Shown: positions 1-9,774 of the stretch, piece by piece
Layout of the letters: every line of letters starts with the position of its first letter
Position numbering within the stretch: position 1 is the stretch's first letter
Notes under the pieces: generated by a model
Database searches by the model: none
Seen by the model: the letters and a program-made list of their open reading frames with translations, nothing else
Told to the model about the DNA's origin: nothing
Origin: Geobacter argillaceus
Lineage (GTDB): Bacteria > Desulfobacterota > Desulfuromonadia > Geobacterales > DSM-12255
Direction of reading: 5' to 3'
Assembly: GCF_007830735.1 (NCBI RefSeq)
Contig: NZ_VLLN01000031.1
Coordinates: forward strand, 1-47,345
Length of the DNA: 47,345 bases
Made by a program: the position numbers and the translations under genes

Positions 1-1
1 G

Positions 2-297
<296 letters not shown>

Positions 298-301
<4 letters not shown>

Positions 302-315
302 ATGTTAATAGGTAC
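298..315. repeat. IS630 right terminal inverted repeat
   Basis: TTAAATGTTAATAGGTAC is the inverted complement, with two mismatches, of the repeat at 47015-47032. It overlaps the last codons of the transposase and ends exactly at a TA dinucleotide (316-317). Confidence 0.8.
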
Positions 316-2640
316 TACCCTGTCTATGCGTTTCTGATAACTCTGTTCGTCGTTCCCATAGCATTGGGAGGGGTCATCATCAGCGGCGGGGATACTGCTG
401 CTGCGGATTTTTTCATCATCAATCTTCCTTTGCGAACTGGCCATTCCTGGCTGGCGATGCTGGTCTTCATCGGCGGGTTCTCTGCCTCGGCCGGCATGGT
501 CATTGTCGAATCGGTTGTCATTTCCACCATGATACTGAACCATCTGGTCATGCCGGTCATCCTGAAATTACGAATCGACTACTCAGACATGTCGGGGGTC
601 CTCGTTACCATCAAACGGATGGGAATCATCACGGTCGTCTTTCTCGGGTATCTCTACTACCGGTTTATCGGTGAGTCATATACCCTGACAAATATCGGGT
701 TCGCCGCCTTCGTCGCCACCTCGCAATTCGCGCCGGCCGTTGTCGGCGGACTCTACTGGAAACGGGCCACTCGAATCGGTGCCATAACGGGACTGCTGTT
801 GGGATTTGTCTTCTGGTTCTACACTATTCTGATCCCCCTGTTCGTGCGTTCGGGATGGATGGAGAGCAATATCCTTGATAAAGGATTGTTCGGTCTTGCA
901 ATCCTGCGCCCCCTCGAGCTCTTTGGTCTGAGTGGTTTTGAGATGCTGCCCCACTCCCTGTTTTGGACCCTGTTCTTTAATCTCGGAGCATTTATTGGTA
1001 TTTCCCTGCTCACCGACCCGGATAAAAATGAGGCTGAGCAGGCCATCAAGTTCGTAGATGTTTTCAAGGTGCGCGAAGAACCATTCCCGCGTGAAAGGAT
1101 GAGCAAGGCACCCGCCATTGTGGAATTCGTTGATCTCATGACAAAGTTCATCGGTGAAAAGGAGGCTCAGGCGGCAATTGCCGAATACCTCGGGGACAAG
1201 CAGATTGATGAACGGGGGAGCCTTTCGGAATACGAGCTTCCCATTCTGAAGCGCTATACCGAAAAGGTCCTGGCAGGTTCGGTCGGCGCCGCCTCGGCCG
1301 GCATCATTATCGAAAGCTATATGGCAGCCAGAGGAAGCGAGCTGGAAGAGGTGTTCGACATCTTCGGGTCGGTCACGCTCGGCCGTACAACAAGTCGCGA
1401 ACAGCTGGGGGTTCTCTATGAAGCGGCCAGGGTTGTCGCGAGCGGGGCCGACCTGAAAACAATCCAGGACAATATTCTGGAACTCCTCAGGCAGCAGTTC
1501 AAACTAGACCTGTGCATGATCCGCATGCTGGATGAAGAGCGAACGGTGCTTACGGTCCGAAGCCAGAAGGGGACGTTTTGGTGGGACCCAAAGGAATCGG
1601 AACGCGGGCTGACCATGGAGTCATACGCAGGTGCGGCTTTTCTCACAAATTCGGAGGTGGTGGTCAATGATGTCGATCTGATGGATAAGCCCAGTTCCAT
1701 ACGTTTTGCACACCTGAAAGGGATCAAGTCGTTTGCCCACGCTCCCATCACCATCGAAGGGAAGCCGATCGGCGTTCTTTCCGCCTATTCGGAGTCGGCG
1801 AGGGGGATGTTTACCGATGAATTCAAGGAACTCTTCACGATGCTTGCGGGTCAGATCGGGGTTGCATGGCGTAACGCCAGCCAGACGGAAAAACTCATTG
1901 AGGCGAAGAAGCGGGAACGGGAGCTGCAAATCGCCAGAACCATCCAACTGGGCCTCCTGCCGCACTGCGCCCCCGATGTCGCCGGCATAGCCATTGCGGG
2001 CAGATGTGTTCCCGCCAGCGAGGTGGGAGGTGACTATTACGACTTTCTTCTTCGAGACGGCAAAGCCCTGGATCTGGTAATCGCCGATGTGTCGGGTCAT
2101 AACATTGGTGCTGCACTGATCATGGCAGAAGCCCGCACGTTCATTCAATCCATTGCCAAGAACAGGTTACGTCCCAAAGAGGTTTTGTCTGCTCTCAATG
2201 AATTTCTCTATGAGGATCTAACGCGTGCCGAGTTTTTCATTTCCATGTTTTATCTGAAATTCGATTGCGATTGTCACGAGCTTTTCTTTGCCAGTGCCGG
2301 TCATAACCCACCATTGGTCTGGAAAAAATCATCACGGTCATGCTTTTGGTTGGATGCGGAAGGTCTTCTGCTCGGGGTGAAAAAGGAGGTCAACTTCGAG
2401 GAAAAGCAGATGAGTCTGCAATCCGGCGACATTCTGATGATGTATACCGACGGTATTACCGAGGCTGCCGACCAGACCGGGGCATTCTTCGGCGAGCATC
2501 GCCTCCGTACCCTGCTCGGTGAGAGTTGTCAGCTCTCACCGCAGGAGATCATTGACAAGCTGTTCCGGGAGGTCAGGGCATTTACCGGGCTGCAGAACTT
2601 TGATGATGATTTGACGATTGTTGTTATGAAAGTTGACTAG
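316..2640 (+). pseudogene. sodium/solute symporter-GAF-PP2C (SpoIIE/RsbU) protein, 5'-truncated by IS630
   Basis: An open frame of 774 codons begins immediately at the IS boundary without its own start (YPVYAFLITLFVVPIALGG). This matches the middle of an SSS-family (SLC5-like) transporter, so roughly the first 250 residues are missing. Remaining parts: hydrophobic transporter helices (about 1-230), a charged linker, a GAF-like domain (about 365-520), then a PP2C/SpoIIE serine phosphatase with VGGDYYDF, IADVSGHN, SAGHNPPL, YTDGITEA and FDDDLTIVV. Intact homologues are probably membrane sensors that pass a transport signal to a phosphatase controlling an anti-anti-sigma switch. The metal-binding Asp residues look intact. 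A shortened protein could still be made from an internal start such as TTG 364, but the transporter half cannot fold normally. Confidence 0.75.
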
Positions 2641-2781
2641 CTTGGGGCTGCCGACCGTAACGGCCGCTTGCTACAAAGATTGACGGTTGATGTAACAAGT
2701 GATAGTTTGCTCCGATTGAATTGAGACTGTTGACCACGCTCTGGCAAGAGCGGTGGCTGACGCAATGGAGAGATTGAGCGT

Positions 2782-3312
2782 ATGATTTTAGTTCTTATCG
2801 GGTATCGCGGTACCGGGAAAACAGCAGTGGGAGAGATCCTCGCCCAACGGCTTCAGATGCCGTGCATCAGCATGGACGATGAAATCGTCAGAAGGGCCGG
2901 GATGTCGACACCGGAAATAGTTGAGAAATACGGCTGGCAGAAATTCCGCGATATGGAATCCGCTGTGGCCAGGGAGCTGACAGCACGTGACAACATTATC
3001 ATCGATACCGGTGGCGGGGTGATCGAACGGCCGGAAAATATCGAGGCGCTGCGGACGAATGCCTGCGTGGTCTGGCTGAAGGCCTCGGTACCCACGATCG
3101 TGGCACGCATTCAGGCCGGGACGCAGCGCCCGGCCCTGACAGCAGGAAAAACGTTCACTGAGGAAGTTTCCGAAGTGCTGGAGCGGAGAACGTCTATCTA
3201 CAAGATCGCTTCTCAGTACGAAATTGAAACCGACGACGTAACTCCCGATCAGGTTGTGGAGAGCATTATCGAACTGTGGCAGCGGCATCAGCCTGCCCGC
3301 AACACCGGTTGA
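2782..3312 (+). CDS. aroK: shikimate kinase
   Basis: This 176-residue cytoplasmic enzyme phosphorylates shikimate with ATP in the chorismate pathway. The P-loop GYRGTGKT is at residues 7-14. The MDDEIVRRAG segment supplies the Asp that binds shikimate and Mg2+. The glycine-rich DTGGG is near residue 74, and the lid arginine is in the QRPAL segment. Length fits the family. The ATG has a weak GGAGAG upstream (2766-2771). It stands alone rather than next to aroB, with a convergent gene behind it and a clear intrinsic terminator at 3336-3366. Confidence 0.92.
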   Translation: MILVLIGYRGTGKTAVGEILAQRLQMPCISMDDEIVRRAGMSTPEIVEKYGWQKFRDMESAVARELTARDNIIIDTGGGVIERPENIEALRTNACVVWLKASVPTIVARIQAGTQRPALTAGKTFTEEVSEVLERRTSIYKIASQYEIETDDVTPDQVVESIIELWQRHQPARNTG

Positions 3313-3335
3313 ATAGATCACCCGGCAGTAACTGT

Positions 3336-3366
3336 GAGGCCCGGCGAGCAATCCCGGGCCTCTTTT
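3336..3366 (+). terminator. intrinsic terminator after aroK
   Basis: A perfect 9-bp stem (GAGGCCCGG at 3336-3344 with CCGGGCCTC at 3354-3362) has a 9-nt loop and is followed by TTTT. It lies 24 bases after the aroK stop and just before the end of the convergent patB gene. Confidence 0.8.
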
Positions 3367-3373
3367 CGTAACG

Positions 3374-4516
3374 TCATGCGCGAGCTGCAAGGGCGTCTCT
3401 CATCCGCTGTAGGGCCTGTTGCAGCAACGGGCGGGGACAGCCGAAATTGAGCCGTACAAAACCGTTGCCGTCAAATTCCCTCCCATCGGACAACCCAACC
3501 CCGGCGGCCTCGAAGAACCGTCCCGGGTCGGTCAGGCCGGTTTCCCGGGTGTCGATCCAGGCAAGATAGGTTGCCTCCAGATGGGTTGTTGACAGGCCGG
3601 GCAGTTCCCTGATTGTTGTTTCCACCAGGTCGCGGTTGCCCCGCAGGTAGGCGAGCAGTTCCCGGTGCCATTCTTCCCCGTAGCGATAGGCGGCGAGGGT
3701 GGCGGTATATCCCAGCGTATTGACGTGGGGCACCAGCATTCCCATGGCCCGCTTGAAGGCCCTTCTGAGCGAGGGCTCTGAAATCACGGCAAAGGAACAG
3801 CCGAGCCCCGGAATGTTGAAGGTCTTGCTCGGTGCCTGCAGGGTAATGGTGCGGTCAGCCACTTCCTGAGCCAGAGCCGCGATGGGGATGTGCCGTTTGT
3901 CCTGATCCAATATCAGCCCGGCATGTATCTCGTCGCTGCAGATGATCAGATCAAAGCGCAGGGCCAGATCGGCAACCCGTTCCAGTTCCTGCCGGTCAAA
4001 GGCCCGACCGACCGGGTTGTGGGGATTGCAGAGCATGAACAGTCGGGTACGTGGAGTAATGCTTTGCTCCAGCCGGTCGAAATCGATCCCCCATCGTCCG
4101 TTGGTCTGTTCCAGGCGGATCGTGACCAGCTGCCGGCCGGTAAGGGAAGGGGCCGAGAGGAACGGCGGGTAGACCGGCACCAGGGTGGCAACAGCATCCC
4201 CCTCTTGGCCAACGGCGCAGCAGGCGACATTGAGCCCGGTTACCAACCCCGGTAGCCAGACGAGCCAGTCGACGTCGATCTCCCAGTCGAATTCGTTACG
4301 CAGATGCTCTGCTATCACGCCGGGCAGTTCATCGGGCGGGGCGGTATAGCCGAAGATACCGTGGCTGACCCGCTCGTGCAACGCCTCGATCACGGCCGGC
4401 GGCGAACGGAAATCCATGTCCGCCACCCAGAGCGGGAGTATGTCCCGGTCGCGGTACTTGTCCCACTTGACGCTTCCGGTGCCGCGCCGGTCGATGATCT
4501 GATCGAACTCTGTCAC
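3374..4516 (-). CDS. patB: PatB/MalY-type PLP aminotransferase (cystathionine beta-lyase family)
   Basis: This fold-type I PLP enzyme of about 380 residues belongs to the MalY/PatB group, which cleaves C-S bonds of cystathionine or cysteine conjugates to thiol, pyruvate and ammonia. Visible marks: WVADMDFRSPPAV near the N-terminus, FMLCNPHNPVGRAF, ICSDEIHAGL (Asp contacting the PLP nitrogen) and QAPSKTFNIPGLG with the Schiff-base Lys. The C-terminal FVRLNFGCPR supplies the carboxylate-binding Arg. I chose the GTG at 4516 because GGAGGAG lies about 6 bases upstream; an in-frame ATG at 4534 has no comparable site. A regulatory role, as for E. coli MalY, cannot be excluded. It is followed upstream by a flavoredoxin-like gene on the same strand. 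Confidence 0.85.
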   Translation of the reverse strand: MTEFDQIIDRRGTGSVKWDKYRDRDILPLWVADMDFRSPPAVIEALHERVSHGIFGYTAPPDELPGVIAEHLRNEFDWEIDVDWLVWLPGLVTGLNVACCAVGQEGDAVATLVPVYPPFLSAPSLTGRQLVTIRLEQTNGRWGIDFDRLEQSITPRTRLFMLCNPHNPVGRAFDRQELERVADLALRFDLIICSDEIHAGLILDQDKRHIPIAALAQEVADRTITLQAPSKTFNIPGLGCSFAVISEPSLRRAFKRAMGMLVPHVNTLGYTATLAAYRYGEEWHRELLAYLRGNRDLVETTIRELPGLSTTHLEATYLAWIDTRETGLTDPGRFFEAAGVGLSDGREFDGNGFVRLNFGCPRPLLQQALQRMRDALAARA

Positions 4517-4552
4517 CTGCCACTCCTCCGCCATTTCGAGCCAACTTCGTCC

Positions 4553-5128
4553 TTACTTCTTGTGCAGATCCTTGCCGACCGCGAATCCTTTGCCGAGCAG
4601 CTGCCCGATGCCGAAATAGTTCCTGGTCCCGGTATCGTAAATGATGGGGCGGACCTTTTCCGCATCCGGCAGTCCGTGGGGATCGAGAACCGCCTGGTCG
4701 GCCTTGACATCCACTATTTCGCCCACGAACTGGGTGTGGATGCCGAGTTCGATGATCTGGAGCAGGCGGCATTCGAGCACCAGCGGGAATTCGTCAACAT
4801 AGGGGGCGTCCACCAGCTCGCTCTTGACCGGCGTCAAGCCGGCGGCAGCAAACTTGTCCACGTCCCTGCCCGAGACAATGCCGGCAAAATCCGTCTCCCG
4901 GACATGGGACTCGGCCGGCACATTTATCGTGAACGCCTTTCGCTGGACAATGGCGTCGTAGGAGTGGCGGGACTTTCTGAGGGAGATGGCAATACTTGGC
5001 GGTTCGGAGCTGCATACCCCGCCCCAGGCAACGGTAACGAGGTTGGGGCGGCCATCGGCATCATACGTCCCCACCAGCCAGGCAGGGGCGGGAAGGGGCA
5101 GGGTTTTTGGTCCAAGGGAGCGCTTCAT
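4553..5128 (-). CDS. flavin reductase/flavoredoxin-like FMN-binding split-barrel protein
   Basis: This 191-residue cytoplasmic protein has the flavin-reductase-like split-barrel fold, which binds FMN noncovalently. Typical segments are PAWLVGTYDADGRPNLVTVA, GVCSSEPPSIAISLRKSRHS, FTINVPAESH (with ETDFAGIVSGRDVDKF) and GEIVDVKAD. Relatives include flavoredoxin of sulfate reducers and NAD(P)H:flavin oxidoreductases; the electron partner cannot be read from sequence. ATG 5128 is preceded by CGGAGGA, while the longer in-frame start at 5191 has no site. It lies 36 bases upstream of patB on the same strand and may be cotranscribed. Confidence 0.8.
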   Translation of the reverse strand: MKRSLGPKTLPLPAPAWLVGTYDADGRPNLVTVAWGGVCSSEPPSIAISLRKSRHSYDAIVQRKAFTINVPAESHVRETDFAGIVSGRDVDKFAAAGLTPVKSELVDAPYVDEFPLVLECRLLQIIELGIHTQFVGEIVDVKADQAVLDPHGLPDAEKVRPIIYDTGTRNYFGIGQLLGKGFAVGKDLHKK

Positions 5129-5316
5129 GGTCAATCCTCCGGTTCTATTTTGTCGGGAGCAGATCTCATTGATGATCGTTGACTGTACCATCTAACAACT
5201 GGCAGGTAAATAGATGAGCTGTATTGTCCAAGCCGCTGTGGGCGCACCGAGGTTGACCGAGGAAGTATATTCGGTTATCGTAAGCAGTTTTCAATTGCCT
5301 GGCAAAGGGGATAGTG

Positions 5317-6342
5317 ATGGGAGATGAAGCACCGGTGCGTGTAGCCATCAACGGCTTCGGCCGGATTGGAAGGACGGCGCTCCGCCTGGCGTTGGACGAT
5401 AAGAGGATAGAGGTGGTGGCGATCAACGATCTGGCCGACTCCTCCATGATCCTGCATCAACTCAAGTACGATTCCACCCATGGCGTGTTTCCCGGCCAGA
5501 TAGCCCTGCACGGGGAGCGCCTGGTCGTCAACGGCCGCTCCATCAGGCTGCTCAGGCAGGCAGAACCGGAGGAGCTCCCCTGGTTCGAGGAAGGGGTCGA
5601 TATCGTCATCGAGGCCACCGGCCTGTTTACCTCGCGGTCCGCCGCAGCGGCCCATCTCCGGGCCGGCGCCCGACGGGTCGTCATCTCCGCTCCCTCGGCA
5701 GACGCCGACATCTCCCTGGTACTGGGGGTCAACCATCATCAGTACGACCCCTTGCGCCATACGGTCATCTCCAACGCCTCATGCACGACCAACGGGCTGG
5801 CGCCGCTTCTCAAGGTGCTCGACGATTCCTTCGGCATCAGAAAAGGGTTCATGACCACGGTCCATCCCTATACCAACAACCAGTCGCTCCTCGACTCCCC
5901 CCATCCGGACCTGCGGCGGGCAAGGGCAAGCGCCCTTTCCATGATTCCGACCACGACCAGTGCCATCCGCGCCGTGATTCAGGTCATGCCCGAACTGGCC
6001 GGCAGGATCGATGGTTTGGCGATCCGGGTGCCGACGGCAGCAGTGGCCGACATCGATCTGGCAATGGAACTGGAGCAGCCGGTAGATTGCGTGACGGTGA
6101 ACGATGCCTTCCGCCGGGCAGCAAGGGGCTCGATGAAAGGGATCATCACTGTCACCGACGAACCGCTCGTTTCCGCCGATTTCAGGGGGATTCGGCATTC
6201 TGCCGTGCTTGATGCCTCCTGCACCCGGGTGGTGGGTGGCAACCTGGTCAAGCTCATTGCCTGGTATGACAATGAAACCGGCTACTCCAGCCGGCTGATC
6301 GATCTGATCTCTCTGATTGGAGCCGTCTCCGCTGATACATGA
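5317..6342 (+). CDS. gap: type I glyceraldehyde-3-phosphate dehydrogenase
   Basis: This 341-residue NAD(P)-dependent GAPDH forms 1,3-bisphosphoglycerate. The Rossmann motif is VAINGFGRIGR. The Asp in AINDLAD favours NAD as cofactor (family knowledge). The catalytic Cys lies in SNASCTTNGLAPLL, followed by TTVHPYTNNQ with the catalytic His. The C-terminal WYDNETGYSSR signature is intact. A GTG at 5314 directly precedes the chosen ATG 5317; AAGGGG at 5305-5310 fits either. There is no pgk or tpi beside it, so this may be an accessory GAPDH or an erythrose-4-phosphate dehydrogenase. It is divergent from the flavoredoxin-like gene. Confidence 0.87.
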   Translation: MGDEAPVRVAINGFGRIGRTALRLALDDKRIEVVAINDLADSSMILHQLKYDSTHGVFPGQIALHGERLVVNGRSIRLLRQAEPEELPWFEEGVDIVIEATGLFTSRSAAAAHLRAGARRVVISAPSADADISLVLGVNHHQYDPLRHTVISNASCTTNGLAPLLKVLDDSFGIRKGFMTTVHPYTNNQSLLDSPHPDLRRARASALSMIPTTTSAIRAVIQVMPELAGRIDGLAIRVPTAAVADIDLAMELEQPVDCVTVNDAFRRAARGSMKGIITVTDEPLVSADFRGIRHSAVLDASCTRVVGGNLVKLIAWYDNETGYSSRLIDLISLIGAVSADT

Positions 6343-6495
6343 AACGTCTTTGTGCAGCCAAAGTGGAGCGGGCCAATAATGCCCTTCCTGATAGATTTCA
6401 GATGCACCTCTGTTCATATTTCACCATGGGTATTGGCCAATCAATATAAACCATAGTAATATGCAGTACAAATAACTGGGGTTGTTAAAAATATC

Positions 6496-6524
6496 TTGAC
6501 TCGATTAGTGTAAGAACGTATGTT
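6496..6524 (+). promoter_or_regulatory. putative sigma-70 promoter of first cysK
   Basis: TTGACT (6496-6501), a 17-bp spacer and TATGTT (6519-6524) lie 63 bases before the cysK start. An imperfect dyad CTTGACT-N5-AGTGTAAG overlaps the -35 box and could be an operator. The remainder of 6343-6587 holds no gene that I can support. Confidence 0.45.
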
Positions 6525-6587
6525 TTTAAAACAGACACAAACTCAATAGAGGTATACATTTTAAGCATTGGAGAATGGAGGTTTACA

Positions 6588-7517
6588 ATGGCAAAGATCG
6601 CAAACAACCTGACCGAACTGATCGGCAGGACTCCCTTGCTCAAGCTTTCCCGGATCGCTGAAGGAGCAGTGGCCGAGGTGGTGGGCAAGCTGGAGTCTTT
6701 CAATCCCGGCGGCAGCGTCAAGGACCGGATTGGCTTTGCCATGATCAAGGATGCGGAAGAAAAGGGGCTGATCAAAAAGGGTACGGTGATCATCGAGCCG
6801 ACCAGCGGCAACACCGGCATTGCCCTCGCATTTGTGGCCGCGGCCAAGGGGTACCGGCTGATCCTGACCATGCCCGACACCATGAGTATTGAACGACGTA
6901 ACCTGCTCAAGGCGTATGGCGCCGAACTGGTTCTGACTCCCGGTGCCAAGGGGATGAAGGGTGCCATTGAAAAGGCCGAGGAACTGGCTGCCGCCACTGC
7001 GAAATCGTTTATCCCCCACCAGTTCAACAATCCCGCCAACCCGGCGATCCACCGGGTCACCACAGCCGAAGAGATCTGGTCCGATACGGACGGCAAGGTT
7101 GATATCCTGGTTGGTGGCGTCGGCACTGGCGGCACCATAACCGGCATCGGCGAGGTGATCAAGGGGCGCAAGCCGGAATTCAAGGTGGTGGCTGTTGAGC
7201 CGTTCGATTCTCCGGTACTGTCCGGCGGACAGCCCGGACCGCACAAGATCCAGGGAATTGGTGCCGGTTTCGTACCAGGGGTGCTCAACACGGGGATCAT
7301 TGACGAAATATACAAGGTGAAAAACGAGGAGGCGTTCGAGACCGCCCGTCGTCTTGCTGCCAAGGAAGGGCTTCTGGTCGGCATATCCTCTGGCGCGGCA
7401 GCATATGCCGCCGTACAGATTGCCAAGCGGCCGGAGAACAAAGGCAAGCTGATCGTGGTGATCCTGCCGGACACTGGGGAGCGCTACCTCTCTACAGCCC
7501 TGTTCCAGGACGCCTGA
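6588..7517 (+). CDS. cysK: cysteine synthase (O-acetylserine sulfhydrylase)
   Basis: This 309-residue PLP enzyme makes cysteine from O-acetylserine and sulfide. The PLP Lys lies in [11 protein letters not shown] (about residue 45). [12 protein letters not shown] binds the substrate carboxylate, [13 protein letters not shown] binds the PLP phosphate, and [14 protein letters not shown] plus VGISSGAA complete the family signature. GGAGG at 6576-6580 precedes the ATG. It is a Gram-positive/Deltaproteobacterial-type CysK. A second and clearly different cysK follows 225 bases downstream. Confidence 0.92.
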   Translation: MAKIANNLTELIGRTPLLKLSRIAEGAVAEVVGKLESFNPGGSVKDRIGFAMIKDAEEKGLIKKGTVIIEPTSGNTGIALAFVAAAKGYRLILTMPDTMSIERRNLLKAYGAELVLTPGAKGMKGAIEKAEELAAATAKSFIPHQFNNPANPAIHRVTTAEEIWSDTDGKVDILVGGVGTGGTITGIGEVIKGRKPEFKVVAVEPFDSPVLSGGQPGPHKIQGIGAGFVPGVLNTGIIDEIYKVKNEEAFETARRLAAKEGLLVGISSGAAAYAAVQIAKRPENKGKLIVVILPDTGERYLSTALFQDA

Positions 7518-7616
7518 GGGGGATGATAGCCGGATAGTTGTCCATTGGTGGAACGCGGAATTGATTCAACTGTCGAATCATGGCTGATGCTGTAGTGGAA
7601 TGTCAGGGGTACGTTC

Positions 7617-7644
7617 TTGACGACGGCGCTTGTGCTGCTATATT
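7617..7644 (+). promoter_or_regulatory. putative sigma-70 promoter of second cysK
   Basis: TTGACG (7617-7622), a 16-bp spacer and TATATT (7639-7644) lie about 100 bases before the second cysK, so it probably has its own transcript. Confidence 0.5.
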
Positions 7645-7742
7645 GTCAGCTACCGCTTACAAGAGGGGACTCTTTGCTTCCAGGTACAGTCAGCTTTCAT
7701 ACATGACACACGAGCACACGTCCGGAAAGGAGTAGCATCGAC

Positions 7743-8696
7743 ATGCCAGGAATCTACGAAGATAACTCACGTTCCATTGGCAACACCCCGCTGATTCGCC
7801 TGAATCATTTGACCAAGGGGGCTGGGGCTACGGTGCTGGTAAAGATCGAGGGACGTAACCCGGCCTACTCGGTGAAGTGCCGCATAGGCGCCAACATGAT
7901 CTGGGACGCGGAAGAACGCGGCATCCTGAAGCCCGGGGTGGAGATCATCGAGCCGACCAGCGGCAACACCGGTATTGCCCTGGCCTATGTGGCTGCAGCC
8001 AGGGGATACAAGCTGACCCTGACCATGCCCGAGACCATGAGCGTCGAGCGCCGTAGAGTCCTGGCCGCTCTGGGGGCCAACCTGATCCTCACCCCCGGTG
8101 CCGAGGGGATGAAAGGGGCCGTGTCAAAGGCCGAGGAGATTGCGGCCTCTGATCCGAAGCGCTGGTTCCTGCCGCAACAGTTCAAGAACCCGTCAAACCC
8201 GGCGATCCACGAAAAGACCACCGGCCCCGAGATCTGGAACGATACTGCCGGCGGGATCGATGTCCTGGTATCCGGTGTGGGTACCGGCGGGACCATCAGC
8301 GGCATTGCCCGCTACATCAAGCATCAGCAGGGGAAGAATATTATTGCCGTGGCGGTGGAGCCGAAGGAAAGCCCGGTCATCACCCAGAAACTGGCCGGCC
8401 AGGAGCTGCGGCCCGGACCGCATAAGATTCAGGGGATCGGCGCCGGCTTCATCCCCGATACCCTTGACCTTTCGATTGTCGACCGGGTGGAGCAGGTGGA
8501 GAGCAACGAGTCGATCGAGTTCGCCAAGCGGCTGGCCCGGGAGGAGGGGCTCCTGGTGGGGATCTCCTCCGGCGCGGCAGCTTTGGCGGCCGTGCGGCTG
8601 GCCAACCTGCCCGAGTTCAGCGGCAAGACCATTGTGGTGATCCTGCCCGACCTGGCGGAGCGGTACCTGTCGACGGCGCTGTTTGAGGGGATTTGA
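7743..8696 (+). CDS. cysK: cysteine synthase, enteric CysK-like
   Basis: This 317-residue PLP-dependent O-acetylserine sulfhydrylase is very close to enterobacterial CysK along its whole length. The PLP Lys lies in [19 protein letters not shown], which has the enteric form (SVKCR) rather than the SVKDR of the neighbour. [36 protein letters not shown] and [19 protein letters not shown] are also shared. AAAGGAG lies upstream (7726-7732). The neighbouring cysK is a paralogue from a different branch, so one of the two was probably acquired laterally. It ends before a strong terminator shared with the convergent oleD. Confidence 0.92.
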   Translation: MPGIYEDNSRSIGNTPLIRLNHLTKGAGATVLVKIEGRNPAYSVKCRIGANMIWDAEERGILKPGVEIIEPTSGNTGIALAYVAAARGYKLTLTMPETMSVERRRVLAALGANLILTPGAEGMKGAVSKAEEIAASDPKRWFLPQQFKNPSNPAIHEKTTGPEIWNDTAGGIDVLVSGVGTGGTISGIARYIKHQQGKNIIAVAVEPKESPVITQKLAGQELRPGPHKIQGIGAGFIPDTLDLSIVDRVEQVESNESIEFAKRLAREEGLLVGISSGAAALAAVRLANLPEFSGKTIVVILPDLAERYLSTALFEGI

Positions 8697-8755
8697 TCGG
8701 TAGGGGAGTAGGGCGATAACATCAATTCGTTCGAAGGTGCAGAGACGAAATGGTT

Positions 8756-8792
8756 AAAGGGGTTACGAGCCGATCGTAATCCCTTTATTTTT
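8756..8792. terminator. terminator between convergent cysK and oleD
   Basis: A 13-bp stem (AAAGGGGTTACGA at 8756-8768 with TCGTAATCCCTTT at 8774-8786) has one wobble pair and a 5-nt loop, and is followed by ATTTTT on the plus strand. It ends the cysK transcript. The same hairpin lies at the end of the oleD operon but has a poorer T-tract in that direction. Confidence 0.8.
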
Positions 8793-9774
8793 GCTCCAGC
8801 CATACCTGTAGTCGCTCCAGCCCCTCGTTGATTGAGACCTCCGGCGCATAGCCGAAATCGCGGCGGGCTGCGTCGATGGAAAACCAGTGGGCAGTGGCCA
8901 GTTCGTGGGCCACGAAGCGGGTCATGGGTGGCTCCCCTCGGAGCGGCAGGGCGCTCCAGAGCGCTTCGCAGATGATGCCGGCCAGGGTGGCAAAACGGGG
9001 CGGGATGCTGCGCGTCACCGGCGGCAGGCCGCCGGCAGCGAGGATCCGGTTGACCATCTCGAACAGGGGGAGCGGTTCGCCATTGGTGATGAAGTAGGCT
9101 CTGCCGGCAACGGGAGAACCGGGCGTCAGCCGGTCGGCGGCCTGCAGGTGGGCACTGGCAGCATTGTCCACGTAGACCGTATCCACCAGGCAGGGACGGG
9201 TGCCGATCCGCCGCAGCCGACCGGCCCGTGCCCTGGCAATGATGCGGGGGACCAGGTGGTTGTCCTCCGGCCCCCAGATCAGGTGGGGGCGGAGCGCTAC
9301 TGTGGCCAGGGTCGGTGAGTTGGCCGCAAGGACCAGCTGCTCGGCCATCGCCTTGGTCTTGGGGTAGTTGGCCTCGTACTGCGTTGGATAGGGGAGCGAT
9401 TCATCTCCCCCCTCCACATCCCGGCCGTCGAAGACCACGCTGGGGGAGCTGGTGAATACGAGCCGGTCGATGTTGTTGGCCCGGCAGGCGGCAATGACGT
9501 TCTCCGTGCCGGTCACGTTGGCCAGGTGATAGTCGGCAAAGCTCCCCCAGATGCCGGCCTTGGCTGCCACGTGGAAGACGATGTCGCAGCCAACCGCTGC
9601 CCGCTCCACCGCTGCCCGGTCGGCCAGGTCGCCCTGCAGTTGCTCCACGCCGAGGCGCTCCAGTGCGGGATAAGAGCCCCTGGAAAAGCTCAGTACAGCA
9701 AAGCCCCGCTCCCGCAGCATTCTTACGATCACCCCCCCCAGGAACCCGCCGCCTCCGGTCACCAGCGCCTTCAA
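8785..9774 (-). CDS. oleD: OleD, NAD(P)H-dependent 2-alkyl-3-ketoacid reductase
   Basis: This 329-residue short-chain dehydrogenase of the extended (NAD-dependent epimerase/3-beta-HSD) type has VTGGGGFLGG as its nucleotide-binding motif and VFTSSPSVVFDG with the catalytic Ser. NYPKTKAMAEQ supplies the YxxxK pair. In characterised Ole systems OleD reduces the 2-alkyl-3-ketoalkanoic acid made by OleA to the 3-hydroxy acid. The frame stays open upstream to 10305, but that part is antisense-like sequence inside oleC. TTG 9774 fits because GGGAGG precedes it, the protein starts at the usual place, and it overlaps the oleC stop by four bases. It is the last gene of the Pfa-Ole operon. Confidence 0.85.
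   Translation of the reverse strand: MKALVTGGGGFLGGVIVRMLRERGFAVLSFSRGSYPALERLGVEQLQGDLADRAAVERAAVGCDIVFHVAAKAGIWGSFADYHLANVTGTENVIAACRANNIDRLVFTSSPSVVFDGRDVEGGDESLPYPTQYEANYPKTKAMAEQLVLAANSPTLATVALRPHLIWGPEDNHLVPRIIARARAGRLRRIGTRPCLVDTVYVDNAASAHLQAADRLTPGSPVAGRAYFITNGEPLPLFEMVNRILAAGGLPPVTRSIPPRFATLAGIICEALWSALPLRGEPPMTRFVAHELATAHWFSIDAARRDFGYAPEVSINEGLERLQVWLEQK

Noticed and set aside
2728-2765. Terminator after the phosphatase gene
   Set aside because: A small imperfect hairpin (CCACGCTCT/AGAGCGGTGG) is present but no T-run follows it.
4304-5182. A 292-codon plus-strand frame opposite patB and the flavoredoxin-like gene
   Set aside because: Antisense shadow; both minus-strand genes have clear family motifs and ribosome sites.
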